This document shows, one piece after another, positions 22,313-33,415 of a DNA stretch of 64,000 bases. Under the pieces are notes generated by a model that was given only the letters and a program-made list of their open reading frames with translations, was not told where the DNA came from and made no database searches. Source of the stretch: Blastobasis lacticolella (lineage: Eukaryota > Arthropoda > Insecta > Lepidoptera > Blastobasidae); assembly GCA_905147135.1 (NCBI GenBank), contig LR990044.1, positions 20,963,622 through 21,027,621 of the forward strand. The letters are read 5' to 3'. How positions within the stretch are numbered: position 1 is the first letter of the stretch; each line of letters opens with the position of its first letter. A program made the translations under genes and the position numbers.

Positions 22313-24080
22313 AAGATGGACTTGGGAATCAGACTAAAGAAACTGAGATACACGGCTTTACACTTAACACTTATACAAGCAAAACTAAATTACGTTTTCG
22401 TTCAAATTCGTATTAAACTAATTTCGTTGGTTTCTGTGACGAACGTGACACTGCGCAATGCGCATACAGCTACCGTTATCATCAATGAACGCCGTATTTG
22501 GGTTAGACCGAACTACGTGAGTCTGAGGTAGGAGTGCTCATTAATTGTTATGATGATTGGATAGTAAATAGTGTATTAGACGTATTTTGTATTGTATTGC
22601 ATATTATATGGAGTAGAGTAAAGGACCAACTCATTCCATAGACGGGTGTCGCATGAGACGACTATAAAGTATAATCATGGCAGAGCAGCTAGTACTTCCG
22701 TCAACCAAAAAATAGGCAGCAAATCAGCCTTTACAGACCAAGATGTAGGATTTGGAGTAAGGGGCTTTGTTTTTCATGAAATTTGATCAATTGTAACAGT
22801 AATAGCGGTATCATTAGATTGTGTGTTAGACTTTACAAACCCATTTTACATGAAATATGTTTTGTGGGATAGATAATGACTTACACCCGTATTTACAAAC
22901 AATACTTGTCTAAGTAAAGTAGCGTTACTATGGTTTCTCATAGCTTGCTAAGTAAATTTACAAATACGTTTCCGTTTTTTTTTTATATAAGCATTTATTA
23001 TTTCTTCACAAATAAATAAATAATATGTAAGTAGGTCAGCACTATACAATTTTTATAACTATATTTATTTGTGCGAGACTGGTGTCTGAAATAGGTTCCA
23101 GAGAACCTGTGATACAGGTCACCAGGCTCCCACCCCTCGGATTTACGAAAACATAGACTATGTAACAATTTAAGTACTGACCTAAAAAAATAAGAAATTA
23201 CATTCATTAATTGATCGAGTTTGCTCGCTACCTTACCTATGCCTTACCTTTGACGAATGCATAGTGCGATCGCCACCCAAGTACTGCCATTTGGAGCTCA
23301 TAGTGACGTTTCTGAATACGGTTGACTGACAGTTATCCACAACGTGATTGTCTGAGGTCTTAAGGCATGATCAACAAGAAACTTTACTGATAGCTTGAAA
23401 ACTTCAGCAAATTATTTAACTTTACCTATGAGAAAATCAAAACTATTTTTTAAATGAAGGTGAATGAAGTCAACTAAATACTGTGTGTACTTAAATCATT
23501 TACTTAAAAAAAGAAACATGTGAATTAAGTATACTAACCAGTACATAATTACCCTAGGCAAATTAGCCCAGGTGAATTGTCTACTATCCCAACTGTAATC
23601 GTGCCTATGACAAACGACAACGATGCTACAAATCCACTGTAACGTAATAAACAAGTTATATTCGTAACAGACGGACAACCAATGTCAGACAGTGCGTGTC
23701 ATCGCGTAATAAACCATATCACGGTCAAGGAAACCGCTGAATGTAAATCAGAACAGGTGAGCGAGGGATTATGAAAATTGCACGAGCGACCACGATAATT
23801 TATGCACATTTCTATGAATACCGAAGCGACGTGCGATGGCGTAATTTTAGGTAAGAGAAAAGTGGTGTTAGCCATGGTAAATGAAATCTTTTATGGTATT
23901 CTGCACGGTTAGTACAAGTGTGCGCGCAAGAGCGACAAGCGAGAAAAGGCGTGATATAGATCCAGCTATATCTTTCATCTAAGTATTGAGAAAACAAACA
24001 AAGGCTATCTCGCGGCCCGAGCTATGTCGCGAGCACACTTCTGCTAGCCGTGCTGGAATTTGACAATGGAGGAGTGAAGA
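22313..24080. other. no gene seen
   Basis: AT-rich and mostly unrecognised. A minus-strand text near 23035-23165 ends in 'acaaataaata' and could be another retroelement 3' end, but no second copy is in the window. Confidence 0.4.
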
Positions 24081-24339
24081 GGTAGAGCTCGTCTAATCTA
24101 AAATGACGCGCCCCACTATCGCATTAACGCACACAAGCAAATTTAAAATATGGACGCAATACATATACAAATGCCGTTGTAATTGGTCATTCAGTTGCCG
24201 GTGAGATTCAAACGTAGGAGCACGCGTCTTTCATTGGCTCCCACACAGATGAAGTGTCGTTATCAATATTTGCACTCACACATCGAAATCAACTAACTAA
24301 GTAGTGGGGCGCGTCATTTTAGACTAGACGAGCTCTACT
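24081..24339 (-). mobile_element. MITE-1, copy 2 (inverted)
   Basis: Full length, with both terminal inverted repeats, in the opposite orientation to copies 1 and 3. Differences from the other copies are scattered single bases. The right end reads CTACT rather than CTACC. Confidence 0.88.
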
Positions 24340-26639
24340 ACCTGTAGAGTGACCGTAGCCTCGAGGTAAGTATATACCCATAGTCTATACCCACTGTGAT
24401 CTGCATCAAAACCCTCATTTTCTAAAAAGGGTTAGCAAATACTTGTTTCTTAATGTAATAATTGAATTTACAAGATGAATAACAATGAATACAGTACTGA
24501 TTTTTTAAGTAATAGTGAAATGGCAGGTTGTCAGAAGAAAGGTGTGGCGATTGTGCCACCGACAAGAGTTATACTCTTAAATATATGATTATGAATGAAA
24601 TGGACGAAATAAATTGAACCTACAAGAAAACAATACACAGTCTAAACAAGTCAAAACCGAAATACAGACACGTGACCCAACAAAGTAAACCAGGCTACAA
24701 TAAGACTCCCCTTGCCTCTGTAGTAGGTAAATATGATAAGCGATCTGTCGGATTGACAAAAACTGCAGTTTTTTGTAAAGGCCTTCATAAGGTTGCGGCA
24801 CAAAGGGCGATATATATTCGAGTCACGACAACCACAGGAAGGCAAAAGCCACAACGTGTCCCCAACTTCCGAGGCCCAACTATTTCTATTATTGACACAA
24901 TGAATTGGAAGATTTTGTAACTGTATTAAGATGTTTTTGTTGATAGTTGGATTGTAGGGGCGTGTACTTAGAGGATTACGTTGTGTGAGAGATTTAATCC
25001 TACTAATTTTAGTTGAAATATTATTCTCTTAAAATTTAAATTGGAACTAATACGGTAAGAATTATTTTTGACGATTGATTAATTATTTATAAAACAGACA
25101 AAATGAAAGAAAGTTTACAATGAAAGAATTAGAGGAGAAAAATAACCATAGAAAGCATTAGAATTATATTACTTTACTACCAATGATTTTACATAATATG
25201 GTATATTTTACATAATACAAGAAGTTTTAGTACAGATTCACCTACTGTACTTCGAATGTGTTTATTGGATGGAAGTAAATAAAAACGCCAACGGAAGTAA
25301 AGTAAATCGGGTTATCTATAAGGTAGTAAAATGTACCACTATTTACAGCATACCAAAACCACAATATAGGTTATCGGAACCGTATTTATGGCATTAAAAA
25401 TAACCGCAATGAAGCATAACATATGGTAATATTTGTTAAAAATAAATCAAGGTTTGCATGCACCTTGATTTTAACATTTTGACACGTTGTAAGGATGTTT
25501 TCTAAATACCTAATCATAGAATTGATCTATTTTTTCTGTCCAATTTGCTAACCACAGTCACAGAACTACTGGCACAAAAATGTACACAAAAAATAAAGGT
25601 GTTCTTTGTATGGGCACCGAATTACATCCAATACAATGCAGGATGGAAAAAATCTATTTGACCTTCAGAGTGATGTCGATCGCTCACTACTTAGTTTTTG
25701 TATCAAATTCTACAATGGACATTAAATATGTTATTTTCTATTCAATACATTGAAGATTTTAAGAGCTGTATCGATACTACTTACAAAACAATTGGACTAT
25801 GATAGTGTTCCGGTACCTGCAGTTCAAGGAGTGCAATATTTTTGTTGTTATTTGACATTTTTTTTTAATCTATTTTGTTATCATTTCCGTGTCAACAAAC
25901 CATCATTGAACGTTCAGCAATTAATCGTAATATACAAATGTTTCAATTACATTTTATAATTAAGTAGTCATGTTGTCATGATAGTTCCAGAATAAATTAT
26001 CGATTAGACTCCCTCCGAAGCCTCAGCAAGTAATTTTGTATGCGTAACATGGGTGCCTTCAACATTTTTTGTTCGTCTACCGCCGAGCCCCTAGCAATTA
26101 ATAAAAGGTTAAGAATTACGTTAGCAATTGTTTCTCCTCGTTCTTGTTTCTTGGTATTTGAGTGGGCCGTTAACTTTTTGTACGACGCGCTCCTATAATA
26201 TTTATGTTGCTTAATTATTGGCTTTGTACTTTCTTTACAGCTTTGTATCTGTTGCACTGTTCATGATGATGCTCATTTTGGTCATTTTTATAAACTTGAT
26301 AATAATAATAATAAATAATTTATTCAAGAAAACTTAAGTCTAAAATTACATAGTTAAATTTAAAAGTAAGTACCTACTTATGTTAAAATTTAAATAGAAC
26401 AATTTGAAATTATTTATTACCTTAGTTATTTAAGCTAAGTAAATTAAGTAGATACATGCTATATTTTTCATTAACTAGATGCCTAAACTAAGTAAGTAGT
26501 TTACCTGTGTCTTAGGCATCAATGTTAGTAGGTCAATTTAATGTAGGTTAGTGCTTATGACTATATTATTTATTAATAAAACAATAAAATTATTGGTTAC
26601 ATTTTGTACAGAAAATTGATATAATTTAAAATGAATATA
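24340..26639. other. no gene seen
   Basis: AT-rich. Complementary frames at 24589-24920 lack motifs. A (TAA)n patch lies at about 26300-26316. Confidence 0.4.
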
Positions 26640-26655
26640 TTTTTTGTTACATTCT

Positions 26656-26675
26656 AAAAAAAAAAAAAAAAAAAA
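26656..26675. repeat. poly(A) run
   Basis: An uninterrupted A run of roughly 20. It may be the tail of a retroposon with no recognisable body, or simple slippage. Confidence 0.6.
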
Positions 26676-26764
26676 TGATATAAATATATAAACATCTAAC
26701 ACCTATATTTACAAGCAATACTTGATATAACCCATATCTTATTGACTGGTGCATGAAGTTATAA

Positions 26765-26965
26765 GATAACTAGGTAGACCCGGCGCGACTTCGTTCGTGT
26801 GGCGTCCTACCCCTACCCTATCTCTACCCTACACCTACCCTTTATCTACTTTACCCCTACGTATTTTTTTTTGTTTTTCTTGATAAACCTTACTCTTGAT
26901 TCAGTCTATATGTTGTTGAATCGCATTAAAATCCGTTGCGTAGTTTAAAATATCTAAGCGTACAT
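26765..26965. repeat. CCCTA-rich interspersed repeat
   Basis: 'cccggcgcgacttcgttcgt', then degenerate CCCTA/CCCCTAC units (26805-26860), then 'aatccgttgcgtagttt'. The layout resembles a dispersed insect repeat known from memory. It is not telomeric: units vary and are interrupted. Confidence 0.5.
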
Positions 26966-27419
26966 AGATACATAGGGATAGATAACGGAAAGCGACTTTG
27001 TTTTATATTATGTATAGAATGGCCGTGTGGTGGCCATCTTTTATTATTAATACGCCTGGAATAATCGTACCTACCAGTTGTTACAACAAATATATTATCT
27101 GTTATATGTATTTGTAGTTCTACTAACCCCAATATATGGTACAATAAAGTCGACAAAAGGGTACCTCCTCATTGAGATATAGAGCAAAACCATGGGAATT
27201 TGACAGACAAGTAATTGATTGTACGACAATGCGGGCGACACTTGTGGTTAAGATTAATGACACTTGGGCAAATGTTTGCGAACTCTTCAAGTTTAGTATA
27301 GTGGTAGAGTTATACATATATTTACGTAAGATAGGGCTGTAAAGGATTGTGAAGGAGAGAAAATTGGTACTTTGTAAGATTGTCAGTTAACAGCAATTGT
27401 AAATTTAGATAAAGATGAA

Positions 27420-27455
27420 AAAATATACGGTTTGGGGTCCCAAACCGTATATTTT
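27420..27455. repeat. perfect 17-bp palindrome with 2-nt spacer
   Basis: The arm 'aaaatatacggtttggg' at 27420-27436 is exactly complementary to 27439-27455. It could extrude as a cruciform. Confidence 0.9.
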
Positions 27456-27463
27456 GTGATTGT

Positions 27464-27485
27464 ATATATATATATATATATATAT
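27464..27485. repeat. (TA)n microsatellite
   Basis: About ten TA units starting within 10 bp of the palindrome. Confidence 0.9.
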
Positions 27486-28142
27486 TGTATATAATACAAA
27501 ATGTATTAAATAAAACAAATGACATCACGAAACCTTGTGGTTTGCGGGTAAAAGTGCAGACATACCCACACAACAAATAATATTAACTTTCTATTTACTT
27601 GATCGCATAGAGTGGTCTAAAAGACAATTTATTCGAAACGGTAAAATTTTCTAAAATCGTGGAAGAATTAAGTTGACAACGTACAACGATATGGTCATGG
27701 TCGCATTAGATATAAACTCACTACTTATGACAAGTACTAAAATACTAGAAAGCATTATTATTACCGTAACGTAATCATGTCAAACCCATGTAGTATTTTA
27801 CGATTCACACCAGAATAAGTCAGATCGACACAAAGAGTGAAGAGAAAATTCATAGGCCACTTGGAAGTTATCGACATGAGTGAACACGAAACAGTATCTT
27901 GCTAACACTATTTAATGTTTCATTCACACGTTGAATCAACCGTAGACAGAGCTCGCGTAATAATTGATAACGGTTAGGAAGACGCTAAAAGGAAAGGCGC
28001 TATCGAGGCAGTAAATTAATTAGCAACTTTCCAACTTCTGTAGAAATAAATCTCCGAAACTCTTGCAATCGTGTGGCCGAGAAGGAATTATTAATCAATC
28101 GAGCGAATGTAAGCTTAAATTAATGTCGAAATCGCTAGAAAC
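27486..28142. other. no gene seen; low-repeat stretch
   Basis: No match to any repeat in the window. Several TAAT/ATTA words lie at 28000-28130, near the exon candidate. That could mean regulatory DNA, but nothing here proves it. Confidence 0.3.
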
Positions 28143-28311
28143 ATGACGTTGAAATGGCTCGCCATTAATCAGCAGAGAAGAAATACGACGCAATATGAAG
28201 CGAAAAAATGCACTAAGTCGAGAAACGAGCAAGACAGTAGACATCAATATTCATGGCACGCCCCTGAAACCGGAAAAGCGAATCTGAGCGACGCCAAAAA
28301 TCGATGTCAAG
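28143..28311 (+). CDS. weak exon candidate ending at a GTAAGT donor
   Basis: ATG at 28143 (context aaacATGa) opens 56 codons plus one base, starting MTLKWLAINQQRRN and ending AKNRCQ, and stops at CAAG|GTAAGT (GT at 28312-28313). An upstream in-frame TAA precedes the ATG. The product would be basic and hydrophilic with no known motif. A frame of this length next to a good donor can arise by chance, and a longer minus frame overlaps. Confidence 0.2.
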
Positions 28312-29608
28312 GTAAGTAAAACCAATAAAAGCAAATATACAGAGTCCACCCCACATGTGGCAGATGAAATAGGATGAAACAATACAAATTCGGCACGCAG
28401 CGTGACACCGATTGATTCCTCGGAGGGGGTCGCATAGCCTCTAATGGCAGTTTCGGATTCGAGTTTTGCTCCAAAAAAACTTCCCAAAGAAGCCAACCCT
28501 CCCATAAGTGGGTCAGAACATGACGAATCGCCCCATCACTCTTTAGCGTTCAAGTGGGAGCCAGATAAGACTAGACTAAACCGCCTTTAAGATTTTGATG
28601 AATGAATCCTCCGAATTTTATAACACCGAAGTAGGGAGTGACGTGGCTTATAAAACTTGCATGGGGTGCCGTGTAACGGGCCGCCTGCAGTTAATTAATA
28701 TTGAAACAGACCATAGAAGGATAAATAATTCAGCTGAATATATTCAGAATGCTCGGATATTCTAAGAATTCAGCCACGCCGCAAAAGAGTATGGGTACAG
28801 CTGGCTATGAAGTTGTACAGCTACTCGCTATAAGGAGCAGTTAGAACAATGGCGCTGTTCTTTGCCGTCCTTAACAGTCGACGTTAGCGAATGTTCCGGC
28901 ACATACTGGGGGTAATTAAGAAGCCATGAACGGAGCTAATGACGGTGCAAGAATAGCAATTAGGGAGGGTATTAACAATTTCGGTGCATTCAAGACGCGT
29001 AGTGTAGGTACTCAAGAATTGTAAGATAATATGTGAGAGTGAAATTGGAAAAATCTAACAATTCCATTGTCATTATTTACTTTTTACTTTAAATACTTCG
29101 AGTAATATAGATCCATATTTGTACAAAGTACAAAGAATTTAGCTACTATAAATGTAATTGTACTAACAGTCTAGACGTGCAATTGACAAAAACACTTCAA
29201 AGATTATTAGTATCGTCGGCTCATGTGTGCGAACTGCGAAACCCAGTCGTTCTTGTATTTTCTACGTAAGTACCTTTCTCAAGGTAACTTTTTCTATTCA
29301 AACAAAAAAGAAGTTCAGTGTGAAGTACTTAGCTGAGCTAATTCGACCTCCTTCAAAGGAAGGTGGTTGTCTATTTTTTGTCGCTTTGGCTCGAAGTACG
29401 CGGTAACAGGTTTGTACTACGAAAGTAGTGGATAGTAAATTTTAGTATTTATTCTATGTTGGACTGTAGTACTCGTATTCCTAACAACATTTTACGACTA
29501 CTTTACTTTAACAACTTTAACGACCATAGGATGTAAAGTTTGATATCGACGGGTGTGACACTGCGATGGAAACTTAAAAAAAAATTAATTGTTTTTAATT
29601 GATATTTT
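28312..29608. other. no gene seen
   Basis: Unrecognised. It would be intron if the candidate exon at 28143 is real. No partner acceptor exon was identified. Confidence 0.35.
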
Positions 29609-30088
29609 GACGATCTGAATGGTTCAGTTGTCAACATGATGTCTACCACGCAAGAAGTCTCGGATTCGATTCCTTCATCATCACAACCCGTAACAGTCCA
29701 CTGCAGGACTTACGGCCTCTCCTACGAAACAGGAGGTTATTGCCATAATCTCCACGCTTGGCAGGCGGGTTGGAGATGGCAGTGTTTAAATATACCAATG
29801 GAAAATTCTGCTGGTCATTTTCCAGACTACGGAGACTCTTGTTCTTTTGCCTCGAAAACATTAGTCGCCTTGTACGACACCCATGAGCGTAAGGGGTTGG
29901 TGCTATTGTACTCTGCCGGACACCAGACGGCCCATTTCGATTCCTTGCCGAGCAGAAATTGATATGATGAATTTTATTTTCTATATTATTTGCATTAGAT
30001 AATAAAGCATTTATGTAGTTTATCAGTTATCTAGCACCCACAACATAAGCTTTGCTTATTTTGGGGCTAGGTAGAGCTGTGTGATATT
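29609..30088 (+). mobile_element. SINE-B, split by a SINE-C insertion
   Basis: The SINE-B head begins 'gacgatctgaatggttcag' and is interrupted inside its B-box region at 29675. It resumes after the insertion with 'gattccttgccgagcag', then the diverged body and tail to 'ttattttggggctag'. Removing 29676-29935 and one 11-bp TSD restores a continuous SINE-B head. Confidence 0.82.
29676..29935 (-). mobile_element. SINE-C nested in SINE-B
   Basis: Minus orientation, about 260 bp. Plus-strand order: (ATC)-type tail, 'gtccactgcaggactta', 'tattgccataatctccacg', 'tggcaggcgggttggaga', ending at 'tgccggacaccagacggccc'. It is flanked by the 11-bp duplication ttcgattcctt at 29665-29675 and 29936-29946. 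The 108-codon plus frame across it is fortuitous. Confidence 0.9.
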
Positions 30089-31141
30089 GAACAAGCATAT
30101 TTTTAATTTTTGCTATTTTTCCCCTGTAAGTAAATACCAAATTCTAATCGCTCTGTAAATATTTTTCGGACATATTTATCACCATAAAAAGTATTTGTAT
30201 TATAAATAACAAGCCATCATTATTTCGTGTTTTATGTAACCCCAACTTAAATAAAATTAAATGACTATTGACTATTGAAGATTATAGACATTCGACTCAA
30301 AAGTAACTCAAATCAACCTCCATCGCCTTTGAGTTACGTTAGCTGTAGGAGGCGCGTGCGCAGGTCCCCCGGGCGTTGCTCCGCGGCTGGAATGCGCCCG
30401 ATTGCTTACGAAATCCACTCGCCACAGCTATCTCCCACTGGCATACGCAATTCTATCGGAGTATTTGTTTTCACTCGCCTAATGAGCTAAAGAATTCCTA
30501 CGGGATTAAAAGTGTTTGAAAGCGAGTTGTGGGGGACAGGTGTGGTGTCGTGAACAATGAGGAAGGATATAATATATCCTACGTTGTCACTATGCGGACT
30601 AGGTAGTGTGAGAGCTTACATCTTAAAAAATAACCAGAGTTTATTGCCCGACTGCTGCACTAAACTTAGGCAATGCATAAGTTGTCGCCTTTAGATATTC
30701 CTAAGCGTTTAGGTTTAAAATCTATATCATGAAGCGTGAGTGACTTAGCCAGTTTACTTTTTACCTGAGGTTGGTGATTTGTGCAATACTCTTGTTTGGA
30801 ATATCTGAAATTGACTAAGGCGTCGCCTCAAGTTTGTGCAATCGAGCATATTATGTGCCTTTATTTTGATGCCTTTAAAAAAAAAGATGTTTTTTTTACG
30901 ATATCTTAATTATTTAACGATCTGCACATAATATGTGAATCCTCCAACACCTGACATGTTAGCAATAATTATGAATCATTTTATAAACCTCACGAATCTT
31001 TACCCAACTTTAACAGCAGTGTTAATCAGATGAAAGTTGCACAGCGAAGGTTATCCATTAATGATTCACTCGGCGTTTACCTTCAACTTTATACCGTTAC
31101 AATGGGATTTCTAAAATAACATCCTACGTTTTTTATTGCCT
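30089..31141. other. no gene seen; GC-rich patch
   Basis: A GC- and CpG-richer patch at 30340-30450 stands out against the AT-rich flanks, but no convincing frame or splice site goes with it. Confidence 0.35.
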
Positions 31142-31205
31142 AGGGAGGCACACTGTTAGACGGAGGACCTTCCTCTGATGGCCATTCTTCGTCAGGCCTA
31201 AATGA
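31142..31205 (-). mobile_element. J2 LINE 3' fragment
   Basis: 'tattgcctagggaggcacac' and 'gaccttcctctgatggcca' follow the J2 tail pattern also at 42995-43068 and 32030. Confidence 0.45.
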
Positions 31206-31267
31206 TGCATCGGTAGGTATTGGATTTTTTGATAATATCTCTGTAATTACGTAATATTGACGATTTA

Positions 31268-31565
31268 ACTTCGGTGGCCGAGCGGTTAGGGTATCTGACT
31301 CGTAAGCGACAGGTACCTACTGGGTTCGTCACTCAATGACTCTTTTCCGAGTTATGTACATTAGATGAATACTAACCTATGCTCTTACGGGTGATTGACT
31401 ATGTAACCATGATCTAATCTGGTCAGGTTCCCCTGACACAGGGTCACGGAGGTCGGATAATAGTCGTTCCACTGTAATTACCTGATCTGCCAAATCCAGG
31501 ATCATGGTCAAGGCGGGCCTCGAGTTCTCGTGCGCAAGAGCAACAACCGGGACATGAACGCCAAC
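31268..31565 (+). mobile_element. SINE-A, near full length
   Basis: The head 'ggtggccgagcggttaggg' has a good class II tRNA-like A box, but the B box region is damaged ('actgggttcgtcactc'). Part of the 'catcgtgatgaaacctg' body is deleted. The RTE-like tail ends 'aaccgggacatgaacgcca'. Confidence 0.82.
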
Positions 31566-31699
31566 ATAAGTATTGATAAGCCGTGTGATATCCGGAACAG
31601 TAGAATATTGAACCAACCCGACTAATATGGAAGCAAATAATATGATATGATAATGTCTTAACTTAAAGGCTGCAGCTGCTTAACGGATAGCAGCGTTTT

Positions 31700-31795
31700 C
31701 AGTAATTGATTTTAAACACTGCGATCTCCAACCCGCCTTGACGGGCGGGCTACTAGGTATAAAAATTGATTCCAAGCGTGGAGATTATGGCAACA
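31700..31795 (+). mobile_element. SINE-C fragment
   Basis: 'taaacactgcgatctccaac', then 'ccgccttgacgggcggg', an interruption, then 'aagcgtggagattatggca'. The order is that of SINE-C at 57765-57815, with extra bases in the middle. Confidence 0.6.
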
Positions 31796-32117
31796 TTATT
31801 CATGGAGGTTGCTCATGTACATCCGTGTGCGGTTATGTTGGGCTGATGATATATTTTGTTAATATATAATACGGTTTAATAGTGAAATCACTCTAGAGGT
31901 TTAAATACAAATTATTACGATTTAAAATTTGGCATATGTGGGTGCTTAGACAGTAGTCATAGGTCTCGCCATCGTGTCGTGTCTTGTAAGTGAAGCTTAA
32001 CTAGCTTTTTTTCATTATTTATTAGCTAGGATGGCACACGGACAGACGGACACCTTGTTGGAAAGCGGACACCATCGTCTAGGACATCAGCAATCTAATG
32101 GGAGCGGATGCGGTGCC

Positions 32118-32525
32118 TAGGGTTGCCAACTTTTTTTTGGAGAAAAATAATATTTTTCTTTTTTAATATCAAAAATATATAGTACTTTAGGAAATCTATG
32201 TAAAAATATAGTACGAATTTATTTATATTATTAGGTACTTAATAATTATTCCATATATATTTTTGGTAGCTATTGGCTTTGACCAACAAATGCAACAATG
32301 TGGTTTCTTCCTACCCCTACAGGAACAAGGCGTAACGATGAATGTTTCCTTTTGAAACTTTCCGGGGGAAGTGCTCCTGTTACAATTTAATATAAAAACG
32401 TTCGACAGTTGTATTATCGATCAAAATATAGTTCTTTTCGTACTATATTATTTTTCTATAATCTATAGTACAACTGTCTAAAATATAGTACGATACTATA
32501 TATTATAGTACGGGTGGCAACCCTA
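32118..32525. mobile_element. nonautonomous hAT-like element (408 bp)
   Basis: It starts TAGGGTTGCCA and ends with the exact inverse (11 bp). It is flanked by an exact 8-bp TSD, gcggtgcc, at 32110-32117 and 32526-32533. The interior is AT-rich with repeated 'atatagtac' words near both ends and no frame. TAGGG termini with 8-bp duplications are a hAT signature. Confidence 0.92.
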
Positions 32526-32526
32526 G

Positions 32527-32800
32527 CGGTGCCGGCCTATGAGGTAACTATAGACATGCATGAACATGTTTTGAAGAACCCCTTGTTATAGTGGAAAGGA
32601 AAGACTTCGGGATCCCTCCCGAAGTCATTTCACAACTTGCACTGCAACTGTATGATACCATGTGTACGGTGCCGGCCTATGAGGTAACTGTAGACATGCA
32701 TGGACATGTTTTGAAGAACCCCATGTTATAGTGGAAAGGAAAGACTATGGGAGGGAGCTCATTTCACAACTTGCACTGCAACTGTATGATACCATGTGCA
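32527..32800. repeat. tandem duplication, period 140
   Basis: Unit 1 (32527-32666) and unit 2 (32667 to about 32800) share nearly all bases from 'cggtgccggcctatgaggta' to 'gtatgataccatgtg'. They differ mainly where unit 1 has a 10-bp palindrome (gacttcggga and its inverse, 32603-32626) and unit 2 has 'actatgggagggagctc'. Confidence 0.9.
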
Positions 32801-33059
32801 GTATATCAGTAAGTGTAATAGAAACAACAAGATATGTAGCAGGTATTAGTACACTTTCCGCGTCTCAAAGGGAAATATCTTACAACCGGAATCCATTGCA
32901 AAACTGTAGACCGCACCGTACACGTGCTAAAACGGGGTCGCTTGCGCAACTTCGGGTAGCTATCGTTTGTGTTTACTTATCATAGATTGTGACTATTAGC
33001 AGTGGCGCATGTTTAGTATACTAGCCTTGGGTGCAGATAACGTAAGGAGTCAATATTGA

Positions 33060-33415
33060 TGGGAACTTTCTGCTTTATTTTTTTTATGTACGGCAGACAA
33101 ACAGGCGAGCGGGCCACGTGATTGAAAGTGGTAGACGCCGCCTACGGACATCAGCAACACCAGACCAGTTACCAATGCGTTGCCGGCCTCTGAAGAGACC
33201 TCCAATATACGTCTTGAACGAATCCATCTCCAAAGGAAACACTGTGTCTGGGAGCTCATTTCACATCCGCATCGTATGAGCAAGAAACGTACTTTCGAAC
33301 CTTCGCGTGATGACCAACAGTCTACGTAGTGAGGATGAGTACCCAGCCCACGGCGAGTGGTGCGATGGCGGAATTGTACTGTGAAACTACGACCACGCAA
33401 CGACGGCCTTACTTC
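33060..33415 (-). mobile_element. J1 Jockey-like LINE, ORF2 end and 3' tail
   Basis: Minus strand. A degenerate coding region (a 116-codon minus frame is the visible part) leads to 'gaggccggcaacgcattgg', 'tgtccgtaggcggcg' and a T/A tail. This gives the order of the J1 family: ORF2 C-terminus, then the 'caacgcattgg' and 'gggcggcggtg' tail. The frame contains no RT catalytic motif and is a 5'-truncated piece. Confidence 0.7.

Larger units (their letters stand above)
32030..32830 (-). mobile_element. J2 LINE 3' region, interrupted by hAT and partly duplicated
   Basis: J2 wording ('acaccttgttggaaagcgga', 'caccatcgtctaggacat', 'gggagcggatgcggtgcc') is cut by the hAT-like insertion at 32118-32525. 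It continues as 'gcggtgccggcctatgagg' and a 140-bp tandem duplication. The 'gggagctcatttcacaact' words resemble LINE ORF ends. No intact frame remains. Confidence 0.6.

Noticed and set aside
24589..24920. Overlapping frames of 67-82 codons on both strands
   Set aside because: Mutually overlapping, without motifs or splice signals; treated as chance.
26800..26865. CCCTA units as a possible interstitial telomere tract
   Set aside because: The units are irregular and lie within a longer dispersed repeat; the insect telomere repeat TTAGG is not present as an array.
29636..29962. 108-codon frame
   Set aside because: It runs across the SINE-B/SINE-C junction and matches no protein; it is an accidental frame.
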